64,000 nucleotides of DNA from Pseudocoprococcus catus (lineage in GTDB: Bacteria; Bacillota; Clostridia; Lachnospirales; Lachnospiraceae): the NCBI RefSeq assembly GCF_902381825.1, contig NZ_LR698973.1, forward strand, positions 784,353-848,352, written 5' to 3'. The notes beneath the pieces were generated by a model. It saw only the letters and a list, made by a program, of their open reading frames with translations, was not told the DNA's origin and did not search any database. Made by a program: the position numbers and the translations under genes. Of the stretch, positions 8,732 through 17,451 are shown one piece after another. Numbering within the stretch: the first letter of the stretch is position 1; every line of letters begins with the position of its first letter.

Positions 8732-11227
8732 TTACTGCAATTTCCAACGTTGAGCTTTGCCGAGGTTGTAACTCCAGATATCTATGTTCTTTCCCTTTCC
8801 AAGAATTCCTGTATATAAATCCAAAGTACAGATTGAAGAACAGTTCGGTACCAGATAATAGGCGCCGGTGCCGTCAGGAAGCACTTGCCATAGTGTAGCG
8901 GATGAGGAAAGCTGGACATTAGAGCCTGCCTTAGAACCGTTATTGGCAACACCAAGATAGAGTCCGGAGCCTACATTTTTAATCTTGTAATAGCCGTTGC
9001 CTTGATATACAAATTGGAACTTGCGATAAGCGACATTCGATTTTGTCCAAAGCAGGACATTGGTGCCGGAAGTATTCTGGTTGCGGTCTACAGATAATAC
9101 ATAATTATCATTGTAGTTGTTGGCAATGATATGGGTGCCGTTTGAAATTGTCCGCCTGTTGCTGAGTACCATGAAGGCGGTGTTGACCAGTGTGGTTGTC
9201 CCGGAGGCGGTAACAGCAGTTACTTTATATCGGTAGCCGCTGGCTGCTAAGGAGCCGAATTTGATGCTGGTATCAATATTTTTTAGATTATAGGAAGTAG
9301 TATTCGGAGATACTGTCTTACCAATTTTCATTTTACCATTTGTATCATAAACACCAACAGTAACAGAGGAGATTGGATCACCTGAGGAAATTGTACCACG
9401 GATGCTGAATGAGCTTCCTTGAGTCATGGTAGTTGGAACTGTTTTCCCTGAGATCACTGGTTTGGCTTTTATTTCGGATAAAGCCCAGCGTTGAGATTTT
9501 CTGAGATTATAGTTCCATGTTCCTATATTCTGCCCTTTCTTGATAACTCCGGTGTAAAGGTCCATAGCACTGGTAGAGGAGCATTTTGGTACCAGGTAGT
9601 AAGAACCGGTGTCATCGGGAAGCACCTGCCATAAAGTGCCAACATTAGATTGTTCTACATTGGCACCGGATGATGCAGATTGTCCTGCAACACCGAGATA
9701 AATACCTGATCCCATATTTTTAATCTTATAATAACCATTGCCTTGGTAAATGAACTGAAACTGTCGATATAGAATCGATGATTTAGTCCAGAGCAGGATA
9801 TTGGTACCGGAAGTGTTTTTATTATGGTCTACGGATAGAACATATCCGGTATTCTGAACATTGGCAATCTGATAGATACCGTCAGCAATTGTTCTGTCTG
9901 TTCCAAGTAACATAAAAACTTTATTAACTAAGGTGACAGTACCGGCAGAGGATGTTGCCATAACTTTGTATCGGTAACCACCAGCAGGCAATGTACTGAA
10001 TTTCACAGCTGCATCAAGTGATTTTAGATCATAGCTTGTAGTGCCGGGGGCAACGGTCTTACCAATTTTCATGGCATCACTTGTATCATAGACACCTACA
10101 GTGACGGAAGTGATAGTACCGCTGCATGAAAGTGTACCGCGAATATCAAAAGAACTGCCAGTGGTCATTGTACTTGGCGAAGAGGCACCGGAAATAGTGA
10201 CTGGGTCGTTGCTTGGAATAATTGTTCCTGAATATTTCGGCCAGTAAGTATTTTTGGCAAGATTGCCTCTGGAAACAGCCAGAGTGTACATATTGGCTGG
10301 CTTTTCAAAAATAGTACACCAGTCATAGGCAGTTTTATAGGCACCATCGGTATCATTGCTTGCTGATTTTAAACTGCTCCATAACGAAGGGTAGCTTGTT
10401 TTTAACTCATAATGCAGATATTCAAGCTGTCCTTGAAGTGTATCCCATTCTTCGGTATAGTTCTTCAATGCAGTGAAACGTTCATTATGCCATTGGCAGA
10501 TACCATAGCTGCTTCCGCTGTCACCATAAATATTCGGATTAAAAGAGGATTCAGCTTGGATATTGGCAAGTACGCCGCAGGCAGCGGCAATATTCAGTCC
10601 CATATCTTCTGTAAGGTATTTGAAAATGACAGATTCATTGCTGCTGGATGCGTTGTCAGCGGCCATAAGACTGATTCCGTCTGATGAATCAAGCCACACA
10701 CCTATGTAAGGCAGATCGATATCATCTGCAAGGTCATAACTGTCTGTATCCCACACCGGATCAAACTCATAGTAGAAAAACGATGTCGTATCAAAGTCAC
10801 CGATGCTTTTCCAGGAAACGGGTATTGTCTGCGGTTCAGAACTTCCGTCCAGATAAACATTCAGTGCAGATGGAAGTTCAGCAATGAGATCTGCTTCGGA
10901 TGGCTTATCATAATAGGACATGTATAGATGACACTCATCTTCGGAGAGTGGAGCAAAACCAGTAATGGTATGCTGTTCACTGTCTGATTCTATCGTGTTG
11001 ATCGGCTGTGTCTCAGAAAGCGAGTCATTTTCGGTTTCTGTGGTTGCTGCAGTTGTATCTTCTGCGTAAAGGTTTGTCTCATTCAGTGCTGTTGTCTCGA
11101 CTTCAATAGAGTCTGTACTTGAATCAGAAGTTTCTGCGGCTATTGCAGGAAACGAAATTGAAGTCAGAAAAAGGGCTGTGGACAAGCTTATTGCTGTCAG
11201 ACGAAACAACCATTTGTTGTGTTTCAT
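8732..11227 (-). CDS. secreted phage-tail-type lysozyme with GBS-Bsp-like and ricin-like modules
   Basis: 831 residues from the ATG at 11227, preferred over the one at 11254 because AAGGAGA lies between them at proper spacing. Order: signal peptide (to about residue 31), Thr/Ser/Glu-rich linker, unclassified segment (90-190), a phage-tail-lysozyme-like domain (about 195-336; candidate catalytic Glu226 in NIQAESSFNP, then YGICQWHNERF), then two copies of a GBS-Bsp-like module (TSVTVGVYDT...) each followed by a ricin-type beta-trefoil-like module (GTNILLWTK, GNGYYKIKN, QRWAL). The family cuts glycan strands. The same C-terminal pairs occur in the GH25 protein at 20677-23193. It is encoded alone, opposite to its neighbours. 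Confidence 0.85.
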   Translation of the reverse strand: MKHNKWLFRLTAISLSTALFLTSISFPAIAAETSDSSTDSIEVETTALNETNLYAEDTTAATTETENDSLSETQPINTIESDSEQHTITGFAPLSEDECHLYMSYYDKPSEADLIAELPSALNVYLDGSSEPQTIPVSWKSIGDFDTTSFFYYEFDPVWDTDSYDLADDIDLPYIGVWLDSSDGISLMAADNASSSNESVIFKYLTEDMGLNIAAACGVLANIQAESSFNPNIYGDSGSSYGICQWHNERFTALKNYTEEWDTLQGQLEYLHYELKTSYPSLWSSLKSASNDTDGAYKTAYDWCTIFEKPANMYTLAVSRGNLAKNTYWPKYSGTIIPSNDPVTISGASSPSTMTTGSSFDIRGTLSCSGTITSVTVGVYDTSDAMKIGKTVAPGTTSYDLKSLDAAVKFSTLPAGGYRYKVMATSSAGTVTLVNKVFMLLGTDRTIADGIYQIANVQNTGYVLSVDHNKNTSGTNILLWTKSSILYRQFQFIYQGNGYYKIKNMGSGIYLGVAGQSASSGANVEQSNVGTLWQVLPDDTGSYYLVPKCSSTSAMDLYTGVIKKGQNIGTWNYNLRKSQRWALSEIKAKPVISGKTVPTTMTQGSSFSIRGTISSGDPISSVTVGVYDTNGKMKIGKTVSPNTTSYNLKNIDTSIKFGSLAASGYRYKVTAVTASGTTTLVNTAFMVLSNRRTISNGTHIIANNYNDNYVLSVDRNQNTSGTNVLLWTKSNVAYRKFQFVYQGNGYYKIKNVGSGLYLGVANNGSKAGSNVQLSSSATLWQVLPDGTGAYYLVPNCSSICTLDLYTGILGKGKNIDIWSYNLGKAQRWKLQ

Positions 11228-11263
11228 TGTGTATGAGTCTCCTTCCTTTTTCATATTGCTTCT

Positions 11264-11293
11264 ATTATATCATAAATGTAATATATTCGTAAA
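11264..11293 (-). promoter_or_regulatory. sigma-70-type promoter of the tail-lysozyme gene
   Basis: On the minus strand TTTACG (11293-11288), 18 bp, then a perfect TATAAT (11269-11264), about 37 bp before the chosen ATG. Confidence 0.6.
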
Positions 11294-11351
11294 GTTTTTA
11301 ACAATTATGAAAAAAATGAATGGTTTCTGGCAATCCTAAAGAGATTGATAA

Positions 11352-11380
11352 TTGAAGGATGGTGATATATGAGCTATAAT
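11352..11380 (+). promoter_or_regulatory. sigma-70-type promoter of the cell-wall-binding repeat gene
   Basis: TTGAAG (11352-11357), 17 bp, TATAAT (11375-11380), about 35 bp before the start codon. It is divergent from the lysozyme promoter within a 160-bp gap. Confidence 0.65.
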
Positions 11381-11414
11381 TAAAATATAACTTTTAATTT
11401 TAGAAAGGAGAAGT

Positions 11415-13088
11415 ATGATGAAAAAGGGGTTATTTACGGCGGCAGTGATTGCTGCAATGATGATGACACAGCCGGTTATGGCACAGGAAGTTGTTGAACA
11501 GACGGGAGAAGTTGTTCAACAGACAGAAGAGGATGTTTCGGAGTCTGATATGGCTGCCGATTATCAGATGGAAACAGATTTGGCTGCAGAGATAAATGTA
11601 TTTAGTGCAGATAATAATGAAACGCCAATTGTTAGTGCTGATCCAACGGGCCAGGAAGGCGACAAAGATGCAGAAGAAGGCGATAAAGAACCTGAGATTA
11701 AAACCGGATGGCAGACAGAAGAAGGCAAGACCTATTATTATGATGAAAAGGGGAATAAGTCCGTCGGTGAGAAGAAGATAGACGGTAAATGGTACTATTT
11801 TGCAGAAGATGGTGTGATGCAGATTGGTTTTGTACAATTGACATCTAAGAGAGTATGCTATGGAGAAGATGGCGCCATGCTTTATGGCAAACAGTCCGTA
11901 GATGGAAATGGATACTATTTTAATACGAAAACAGGTGCTGTGACAAATGGCGAGAAGAAGATAGATGGTAAGTGGTATTATTTCGGTGAAGACGGTGTGA
12001 TGCAGACAGGAGTACAGACGGTTCCAACGAAAAACGGTGGCAAGAAAAAAGTATGCTATGGAGAAGACGGTGCTATGCTGTATGGTAAGCAGAAGTGCGG
12101 CGATAACTGGTATTATCTGCAGGCAAAGACAGGCGCTGTGATGTATGGTGAACAGAAGATAGACGGCAAGTGGTATTATTTTGATCGTCAGACCGGTATT
12201 ATGGCTGTTGGTATCCAGACGATTACGATGAATAGCGGTTCGAAGAAAACGGTTTGTTATGGCGCGGATGGTGCCATGTGCTATGGCGAACAGAAGATAG
12301 ACGGCAAATGGTATTTGTTTGATTATAAGACGGGTGCCATGCAGACCGGTATGGTGAAATTATCGAAGAAGACGGTTTATTATGGCGCGGATGGTGCCAT
12401 GAGATATGGTGAACAGAAGATTAATGGCAAGTGGTATTATTTCCATATGAGAACAGGTGCCATGCAGACAGGTCTTCAGACGGTGCCATTGAAAAATGGC
12501 GGTACAAAAACAGTTTATTATGGAACTGATGGCACGATGCGATATGGAGAGCAGAAGATTAAAGGTAAATGGTACTATTTCCAACAGGGAACAGGCGCAA
12601 TGCAGATTGGATTCGCAAAAGTGTCAGGAAAGACGGTTTATTACGGAGAAGATGGTGCTATGAGATATGAACATCAGCTTATTGATGGTGACTACTATTA
12701 CTTCCATCCAAAAACAGGTGCCATGCAGACGGGGCTGTTGGATTTTGGCGGCGATAGATGGGGCTTTTATGGTGCCGATGGTAAGCAGATACCAATGATA
12801 GATGCTAAGACAGCTATAGACGCAGCGCATGAATTCCTTAAAGAGACGATCAGTGATGAGGATTTAGAAATCATTAAGGGTCACTATGTGCAATATCTGT
12901 CAGCTGAGCCAGAGATGGTAGATGGACATTCGAATCCGCAATACTATATTTACGCCATAGTTACAGAGGATGATGCTGATTTTGATGAGAATACAGATGA
13001 AGATGATGTTATTTATGGTGATGTTATCCGAGTGGACGCTGTAACAAAAGAATGTGTTTATGACACAGATGTGTCTGGTATTGATTAA
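11415..13088 (+). CDS. secreted cell-wall-binding repeat protein with unrecognised C-terminal domain
   Basis: 557 residues. AAAGGAG at 11404-11410 is 4 bases from the first ATG (11415) and 7 from the second (11418), so the second may be the real start. Signal peptide to about residue 24 (PVMAQE), acidic linker to 95, then about 14 cell-wall-binding repeats (GEQKIDGKWYYF/TGAMQTG) to about residue 455. The last 100 residues (DAKTAIDAAHEFLKETISDE, then an Asp/Glu-rich stretch) have no catalytic motif I recognise. They resemble small protease-inhibitor/PepSY-like folds only in the vaguest sense. It may be a wall-bound accessory or binding protein. Confidence 0.85.
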   Translation: MMKKGLFTAAVIAAMMMTQPVMAQEVVEQTGEVVQQTEEDVSESDMAADYQMETDLAAEINVFSADNNETPIVSADPTGQEGDKDAEEGDKEPEIKTGWQTEEGKTYYYDEKGNKSVGEKKIDGKWYYFAEDGVMQIGFVQLTSKRVCYGEDGAMLYGKQSVDGNGYYFNTKTGAVTNGEKKIDGKWYYFGEDGVMQTGVQTVPTKNGGKKKVCYGEDGAMLYGKQKCGDNWYYLQAKTGAVMYGEQKIDGKWYYFDRQTGIMAVGIQTITMNSGSKKTVCYGADGAMCYGEQKIDGKWYLFDYKTGAMQTGMVKLSKKTVYYGADGAMRYGEQKINGKWYYFHMRTGAMQTGLQTVPLKNGGTKTVYYGTDGTMRYGEQKIKGKWYYFQQGTGAMQIGFAKVSGKTVYYGEDGAMRYEHQLIDGDYYYFHPKTGAMQTGLLDFGGDRWGFYGADGKQIPMIDAKTAIDAAHEFLKETISDEDLEIIKGHYVQYLSAEPEMVDGHSNPQYYIYAIVTEDDADFDENTDEDDVIYGDVIRVDAVTKECVYDTDVSGID

Positions 13089-13164
13089 GTGAGCAGGACA
13101 GCGCATTCCAATATTCCAATAAGCATTGACTTTGATAGAGAACGACAGAAAGCGAGCGACAGAG

Positions 13165-14004
13165 ATGAGTGATACATACTATAAACCACTGAAAATTGCA
13201 GAGAATATTTACCATATCTATGAACCGGGCAATGTTTATACAACATTGATTATAGGCGAGGAGAAAGCATTGCTGATTGATACAGGTTATGGATTTGGTG
13301 ATCTGGCAGCATTTGTGAGAACGCTGACAGACAAACCTCTGGAAGTGGTGCTGACACATGGACATACAGATCATTGCGGCGGCAATTATGAATTTCCGAC
13401 GGTTTATATGAATCTGATGGATGTACCGACTTATCTCTGGTATGAAGCAACGCAGAAGAGATTGATTGTTGAAAAGTTTAAGAGGGACCGGTCTGCGGCC
13501 GGTCTCCCTCCTGTGTGGCCGGATGATTTTGATGAGAAAGCCTGGGAACAGCAGCATACAAGACATTTTGAACCGTTGAAGAATGGACAGATCTTTGATC
13601 TGGGCGGACGAGAAGAAGAAATTATTTTTATGCCGGGACATACAAAGGGCTCTATTGTTGTATTTGACCATGAAACAGGACTTTTGTTTTCAGGGGACAA
13701 TATCAGCGACAGTTTGTGGATACTGTTTGATACAAGTGCACCGTTGGCGGAATATGTAGCGCATCTGATGGATATCAAATTACTTCCGTTGACGGGAATT
13801 GTGGCCTCTCACAGAGATATTATTTTCCCGGTAACTATCATCAATGATCTGTTGAGGACCATCAGCTGCATTAATCCGCAGACGGATCGTGGCTTTGTTC
13901 ATCCGAGAACAGGACAGAAGGCATTGAAGCATCGTGAGCCATGTGAAGCTGTTGAAAATATTCATTATATCTATGTCGTTTATGATGAGAATAAGCTTCA
14001 ATAA
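13165..14004 (+). CDS. MBL-fold metallo-hydrolase
   Basis: 279 residues from the ATG at 13165; the upstream TTG at 13126 has no ribosome-binding site, and the site before the ATG is itself weak. The metallo-beta-lactamase fold is shown by LLIDTGYG near residue 35, the metal motif THGHTDH (His65, His67, Asp69, His70), FMPGHTKGS near 158 and LFSGDNIS near 177, then VASHRD near 214. The binding residues for a di-metal centre are therefore complete. The family includes glyoxalase II-like thioesterases and many uncharacterised hydrolases; the substrate is unknown. It stands just ahead of the NiCo riboswitch/CDF unit, with its own frame and no shared promoter evident. Confidence 0.85.
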   Translation: MSDTYYKPLKIAENIYHIYEPGNVYTTLIIGEEKALLIDTGYGFGDLAAFVRTLTDKPLEVVLTHGHTDHCGGNYEFPTVYMNLMDVPTYLWYEATQKRLIVEKFKRDRSAAGLPPVWPDDFDEKAWEQQHTRHFEPLKNGQIFDLGGREEEIIFMPGHTKGSIVVFDHETGLLFSGDNISDSLWILFDTSAPLAEYVAHLMDIKLLPLTGIVASHRDIIFPVTIINDLLRTISCINPQTDRGFVHPRTGQKALKHREPCEAVENIHYIYVVYDENKLQ

Positions 14005-14019
14005 AATGCCGGTTTACGC

Positions 14020-14049
14020 TTGACTAACTGTGTACCCGCGTACTATAGT
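14020..14049 (+). promoter_or_regulatory. promoter of the riboswitch-CDF unit
   Basis: TTGACT (14020-14025), 18 bp, TATAGT (14044-14049), about 35 bp before the aptamer. The -10 region is inside the perfect palindrome TACTATAGTA, which could be an extra protein-binding site. Confidence 0.55.
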
Positions 14050-14084
14050 ATAAATAATCTCTTTGCACTGCATATATACAGTAC

Positions 14085-14180
14085 AAACTGATCAGGCGGG
14101 GCGCACTTTTTATAAGCGATCGCAGCCGGGCCCTTTCGGGCAGCAGATGAATGAAATGGTGAAGCATCTGCGGGACAGTT
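14085..14180 (+). ncRNA. NiCo (czcD) riboswitch aptamer
   Basis: The conserved elements of the NiCo class appear in order: AACTGATCAGGCGG at the 5' end, GCAGCCGGGCC in the middle, the CAGATG...CATCTG helix, then GCGGGACAGTT at the 3' end closing P1 with the first AACTG. This class binds Ni(II)/Co(II) cooperatively at a four-way junction. It lies directly upstream of a cation-diffusion-facilitator gene, the classic genetic partner. The CATCTGCGG strand is shared with the terminator that follows, so ligand binding should prevent termination (ON switch). The assignment is from recalled consensus, not a covariance search. Confidence 0.88.
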
Positions 14181-14201
14181 GGTGTTCCGCAGGTGCTTTT
14201 T
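14164..14201 (+). terminator. riboswitch-controlled intrinsic terminator
   Basis: GCATCTGCGG (14164-14173) pairs with CCGCAGGTGC (14187-14196), followed by five T. The 5' arm overlaps the last helix and core of the NiCo aptamer, making the two folds mutually exclusive. Confidence 0.85.
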
Positions 14202-14280
14202 ATGTTTATAAGCATCTGCCGCAGAATATGGAGAGAGCGAGTATTAGAATCGTTTCATTTCAGAACGGAGGGTGTTATTG

Positions 14281-15168
14281 ATGAAGAATGTAAAAGCAAA
14301 GACAAATGAACAAATTGCGATGCAGGTATCAGCGAATAGTATTGCTGTGAACCTGATGTTATCTATTTTTAAGCTGATTGCCGGCTTGATGGCATCATCA
14401 GGAGCGATGATCTCAGATGCCATTCACTCAGCATCTGACGTGTTCAGCACAATTATTGTTATTATCGGAGTTAAGATTTCTGGTAAGGCATCGGATGAAG
14501 ATCATCCATATGGGCATGACAGATTTGAATGTGTTGCTTCTATTATATTGGCTATTCTTTTAGGTGTGACCGGTGTCGGCATCGGTTTAACCGGTGTTCA
14601 GAAACTGACGGCTGGTCATTACGATACACTGGCAGTACCTGGAGTGCTGGCACTGGCGGCAGCCGTTATTTCTATCGTTGTCAAGGAGATCATGTATTGG
14701 TATACAAGAAATGCGGCCAAGAAGATCAATTCAGGTGCATTAATGGCAGATGCATGGCATCATCGTTCAGATGCATTATCATCTGTCGGCAGTTTTGTCG
14801 GTATTTTTGGTGCCAGAATGGGATTCCCGATGCTGGATCCTCTGGCCAGTGTTGTCATTTGTCTGTTTGTTGTCAAGGCAGCTGTCGACATTTTCAGAGA
14901 TGCCATCAGCAAGATGACGGATAAATCCTGTGACCAGAAGACCGTGAATCAGATGCATGATTGTATCATGCATGTTCAGGGTGTAGAAGGCATTGACCTT
15001 CTGAAGACAAGAAGTTTCGGGTCAAAGTATTATGTAGATATTGAGATCAAAGCGGATGGTGATAAAAAATTGTGGGAGGCACATGCCATTGCTGAGAATG
15101 TCCATCATGTCATAGAGCATCAGTTCCCATTGGTCAAACATTGCATGGTCCACGTCAATCCGGCATAA
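14281..15168 (+). CDS. cation diffusion facilitator family heavy-metal exporter
   Basis: 295 residues; ATG at 14281 chosen because GGAGGG ends 8 bases upstream (a GTG at 14272 overlaps that site). Six membrane helices fill the first 200 residues. The two metal-site motifs of the family are present: DAIHSASD near residue 42 and DAWHHRSD near 157, each HxxxD, plus HPYGHDRFE near 78. The C-terminal cytoplasmic domain (205-295) carries the ferredoxin-like regulatory fold with several His residues. CDF proteins export divalent metal against protons. The NiCo riboswitch upstream points to Co(II)/Ni(II) as the inducing and exported metals. Confidence 0.92.
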   Translation: MKNVKAKTNEQIAMQVSANSIAVNLMLSIFKLIAGLMASSGAMISDAIHSASDVFSTIIVIIGVKISGKASDEDHPYGHDRFECVASIILAILLGVTGVGIGLTGVQKLTAGHYDTLAVPGVLALAAAVISIVVKEIMYWYTRNAAKKINSGALMADAWHHRSDALSSVGSFVGIFGARMGFPMLDPLASVVICLFVVKAAVDIFRDAISKMTDKSCDQKTVNQMHDCIMHVQGVEGIDLLKTRSFGSKYYVDIEIKADGDKKLWEAHAIAENVHHVIEHQFPLVKHCMVHVNPA

Positions 15169-15252
15169 AATAATAAATGCAGAATGCTGTGTTGTTTAAA
15201 TGCGTAAGAAATGATAAAAAATTACTTAGACAGAGGTTTAGGTGAAACAGTA

Positions 15253-15462
15253 TTGAAAATTTAATAGCGTGCGGTAAAAAGCTTTAGAATAGGCTTCAAA
15301 AAGGCCATTCAGACACAGGGGCTTCAACGGCGGCTGGTACTTAGGCAGTGTATTGTACTGCCTTATGTACCATTGCCAGACGTTGGCAGCGGAAGCAATC
15401 CTGTGACTGAATGGCCTTTTTGAAGCCTTTTTATGTCTGGGGCCGCACGCCCTGAATTTTCG
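15253..15462. repeat. 210-nt nested inverted repeat (giant hairpin)
   Basis: The core arms 15291-15319 and 15400-15428 match at 28 of 29 positions when one is reverse-complemented. Outside them GCGTGCGG (15268-15275) pairs with CCGCACGC (15443-15450), and GAAAATT pairs with AATTTTC further out. Inside, GGTAC...TAAGGCAGT-type pairings continue to a small loop near 15350. A run of seven T follows the 3' arm. It fills most of the 416-bp gap between the CDF gene and pstS. It could be a MITE-like element, a giant terminator, or a leader RNA of the pst operon. Two ATTTTACAT direct repeats (15477-15485, 15500-15508) lie between it and pstS and may be Pho-type sites. Confidence 0.85.
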
Positions 15463-15584
15463 TATTTTTTTCATGAATTTTACATAACCCTGGTTTTAGA
15501 TTTTACATGGAAGTTTTATCTTTAATAGCGACACGAGAAGTCAAAGAGTTAAAAAGAAAAATCTCAAAGAAGGAGAAATAAGAA

Positions 15585-16526
15585 ATGAAAAAATTTATTT
15601 GTACAGCATTAACACTTGCAATGGTTGTAGGAAGCCTTGCAGGATGCGGAAGTTCATCATCTAAAGAAACAACAGCAGCAAGCGGTGCCGCTACGGAAGC
15701 TGCCACAGAAGCAGCACAGACAGAAGCAGCAACAGGCGATTTTGATACAAGCAAAGAAATCAGTGTTAACTCACGTGAAGATGGTTCAGGTACAAGAGGC
15801 GCTTTCATTGAACTGTTTGGTGTAGAAGAGAAAGCCGCTGATGGTACAAAGGTTGATAATACAACAGTGGAAGCAAACATTACAAACAGCACCTCTGTTA
15901 TGATGACAAGCGTAGCTGGTGATCCATATGCAATCGGTTATATTTCACTTGGTTCGTTAAACGATACAGTAAAGGCTGTTAAGATTGACGGCGCCGAGGC
16001 AACAACAGATAATGTTGCAAATGGTACATATAAAGTAGCAAGACCGTTTAATATTGTAACAAAAGACGGACTCAGTGATGTGGCAAAGGATTTTGTAGAT
16101 TATATTATGAGTGCTGAAGGTCAGGATATCATTGAACAGAACGGTTACATCAAGATTGATCAGAATGCAGCAGCTTATGCAGGCAGTAAGCCTGAAGGTA
16201 AAATCGTTGTCGCAGGTTCCTCAAGTGTATCTCCGGTTATGGAAAAATTAAAAGAAGCTTATCTTGCAGTGAACACAAATGCGGATATTGAAATCCAGAC
16301 ATCCGATTCCACAACAGGTGTTACATCTACACAGGAAGGTATCTGTGATATCGGTATGGCTTCCAGAGATCTGAAAGATACAGAAACAGGTGTAACAGCA
16401 ACAACAATTGCACAGGATGGTATCGCAGTTATTGTCAACAATGAAAACCCTGTAGAGAACCTGACAAGTGACCAGGTAAAATCTATCTTCACAGGTGAAA
16501 CAACAGTCTGGGCAGATGTTCAGTAA
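15585..16526 (+). CDS. pstS: phosphate ABC transporter substrate-binding lipoprotein, circularly permuted order
   Basis: 313 residues, with a lipobox ending at Cys21 (SLAGCGSSSS) and a Ser/Thr/Ala/Glu-rich linker to residue 57. Residues 58-193 carry what is the second half of ordinary PstS (NSREDGSGTRGAF, YAIGYISLG, FVDYIMSAEGQ). Residues 205-313 carry what is ordinarily the first half (VVAGSSSVSPVMEKL, DIGMASRDLKD, DGIAVIV, IFTGETTVW). The gene ends right after the hinge strand. All phosphate-binding signatures are present but the order is swapped. It heads a complete pstSCAB-phoU set, so the function as phosphate binding protein is well supported by context. Confidence 0.92.
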   Translation: MKKFICTALTLAMVVGSLAGCGSSSSKETTAASGAATEAATEAAQTEAATGDFDTSKEISVNSREDGSGTRGAFIELFGVEEKAADGTKVDNTTVEANITNSTSVMMTSVAGDPYAIGYISLGSLNDTVKAVKIDGAEATTDNVANGTYKVARPFNIVTKDGLSDVAKDFVDYIMSAEGQDIIEQNGYIKIDQNAAAYAGSKPEGKIVVAGSSSVSPVMEKLKEAYLAVNTNADIEIQTSDSTTGVTSTQEGICDIGMASRDLKDTETGVTATTIAQDGIAVIVNNENPVENLTSDQVKSIFTGETTVWADVQ

Positions 16527-16548
16527 GCAGTATTCGAGTCAATGAATT

Positions 16549-16577
16549 GGGGGCTGTCTTCGGACAGTCCCCATGTT
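16549..16577 (+). terminator. intercistronic stem-loop between pstS and pstC
   Basis: A 10-bp GC-rich stem (16549-16558 with 16563-16572) closed by a TTCG tetraloop and followed by ATGTTTTA. The weak T-tract suggests partial termination or 3'-end protection, which would favour pstS mRNA over the permease genes. Confidence 0.8.
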
Positions 16578-16596
16578 TTAGGATGCAGGAGTATTT

Positions 16597-17451
16597 ATGA
16601 AAGTTAAAGAAAAAGTAATGGAAATCGTTTTTCTGGTGGCGGCCTGTGTTTCTATTCTGGCAGTTTTACTGATCTGTGTTTTCCTCTTCTCAAGTGGTAT
16701 TCCGGCCATTGGCAAGATTGGACCGCTGAATTTCCTTGGAGGAACTGTCTGGAAACCAAGCAATAACTTATTTGGCATTTTACCGATGATTCTCGGCAGT
16801 ATTTATGTTACAGCAGGGGCCATCATCATTGGTGTTCCAATTGGTATATTTATGGCTGTTTTCATGGCAAGATTCTGCCCAGGCAGCCTGTATAAAATTT
16901 TGAAGCCGGCAGTAGAACTTCTGGCGGGTATCCCATCGATTGTTTATGGCTTCTTTGGAATGGAAGTTTTGGTGCCACTGCTCCGAAATACATTTGCGGT
17001 ATTTAACTGCAAAGGTAATTCTATGCTGGCAGCATCCATTCTGTTAGGTATTATGATACTTCCCACCATTATCGGTGTTTCTGAATCCGCGATTCGTGCA
17101 GTGCCGAACAGTTATTATGAAGGATCTCTGGCATTGGGAGCAGATCATGAAAGAAGTGTATTCTTTGCGGTGCTTCCGGCTGCTAAATCCGGCATTCTGG
17201 CCGGCGTTGTCCTTGGTATTGGACGTGCAATCGGTGAAACAATGGCGGTTATCATGGTAGCAGGTAATCAGCCGGCGATGGCGCACAGTATATTTAAGGG
17301 TGTACGAACCATGACAGCCAATGTTGTCATTGAAATGGGGTATGCAACAGGTATTCACAGAGAAGCATTGATTGCGACAGGTGTTGTATTATTTGTATTT
17401 ATTCTTCTGATCAATCTGTTGTTCTCAGTTATTAAAAGGAGGGAGAAATAA
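16597..17451 (+). CDS. pstC: phosphate ABC transporter permease PstC
   Basis: 284 residues with six predicted membrane helices. The permease EAA-type loop is present (YEGSLALGADHERSVFFAVL near residue 172, GRAIGETMAV near 209). GIPSIVYGFFGMEVLVPLL near 110 is typical of Pst permeases. It forms the membrane channel with PstA and is driven by PstB. The stop codon overlaps the start of the next gene by one base (TAATG), so the two are translationally coupled. Confidence 0.95.
   Translation: MKVKEKVMEIVFLVAACVSILAVLLICVFLFSSGIPAIGKIGPLNFLGGTVWKPSNNLFGILPMILGSIYVTAGAIIIGVPIGIFMAVFMARFCPGSLYKILKPAVELLAGIPSIVYGFFGMEVLVPLLRNTFAVFNCKGNSMLAASILLGIMILPTIIGVSESAIRAVPNSYYEGSLALGADHERSVFFAVLPAAKSGILAGVVLGIGRAIGETMAVIMVAGNQPAMAHSIFKGVRTMTANVVIEMGYATGIHREALIATGVVLFVFILLINLLFSVIKRREK

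Noticed and set aside
13126..13164. TTG start 13 codons upstream for the MBL-fold hydrolase
   Set aside because: No ribosome-binding site and the extra residues are polar and non-homologous; the ATG at 13165 gives the usual family start.
15253..15462. 6S RNA or other long-hairpin ncRNA
   Set aside because: 6S RNA has a large central bubble; here the centre of the arm is 28/29 paired. No conserved 6S sequence blocks seen.
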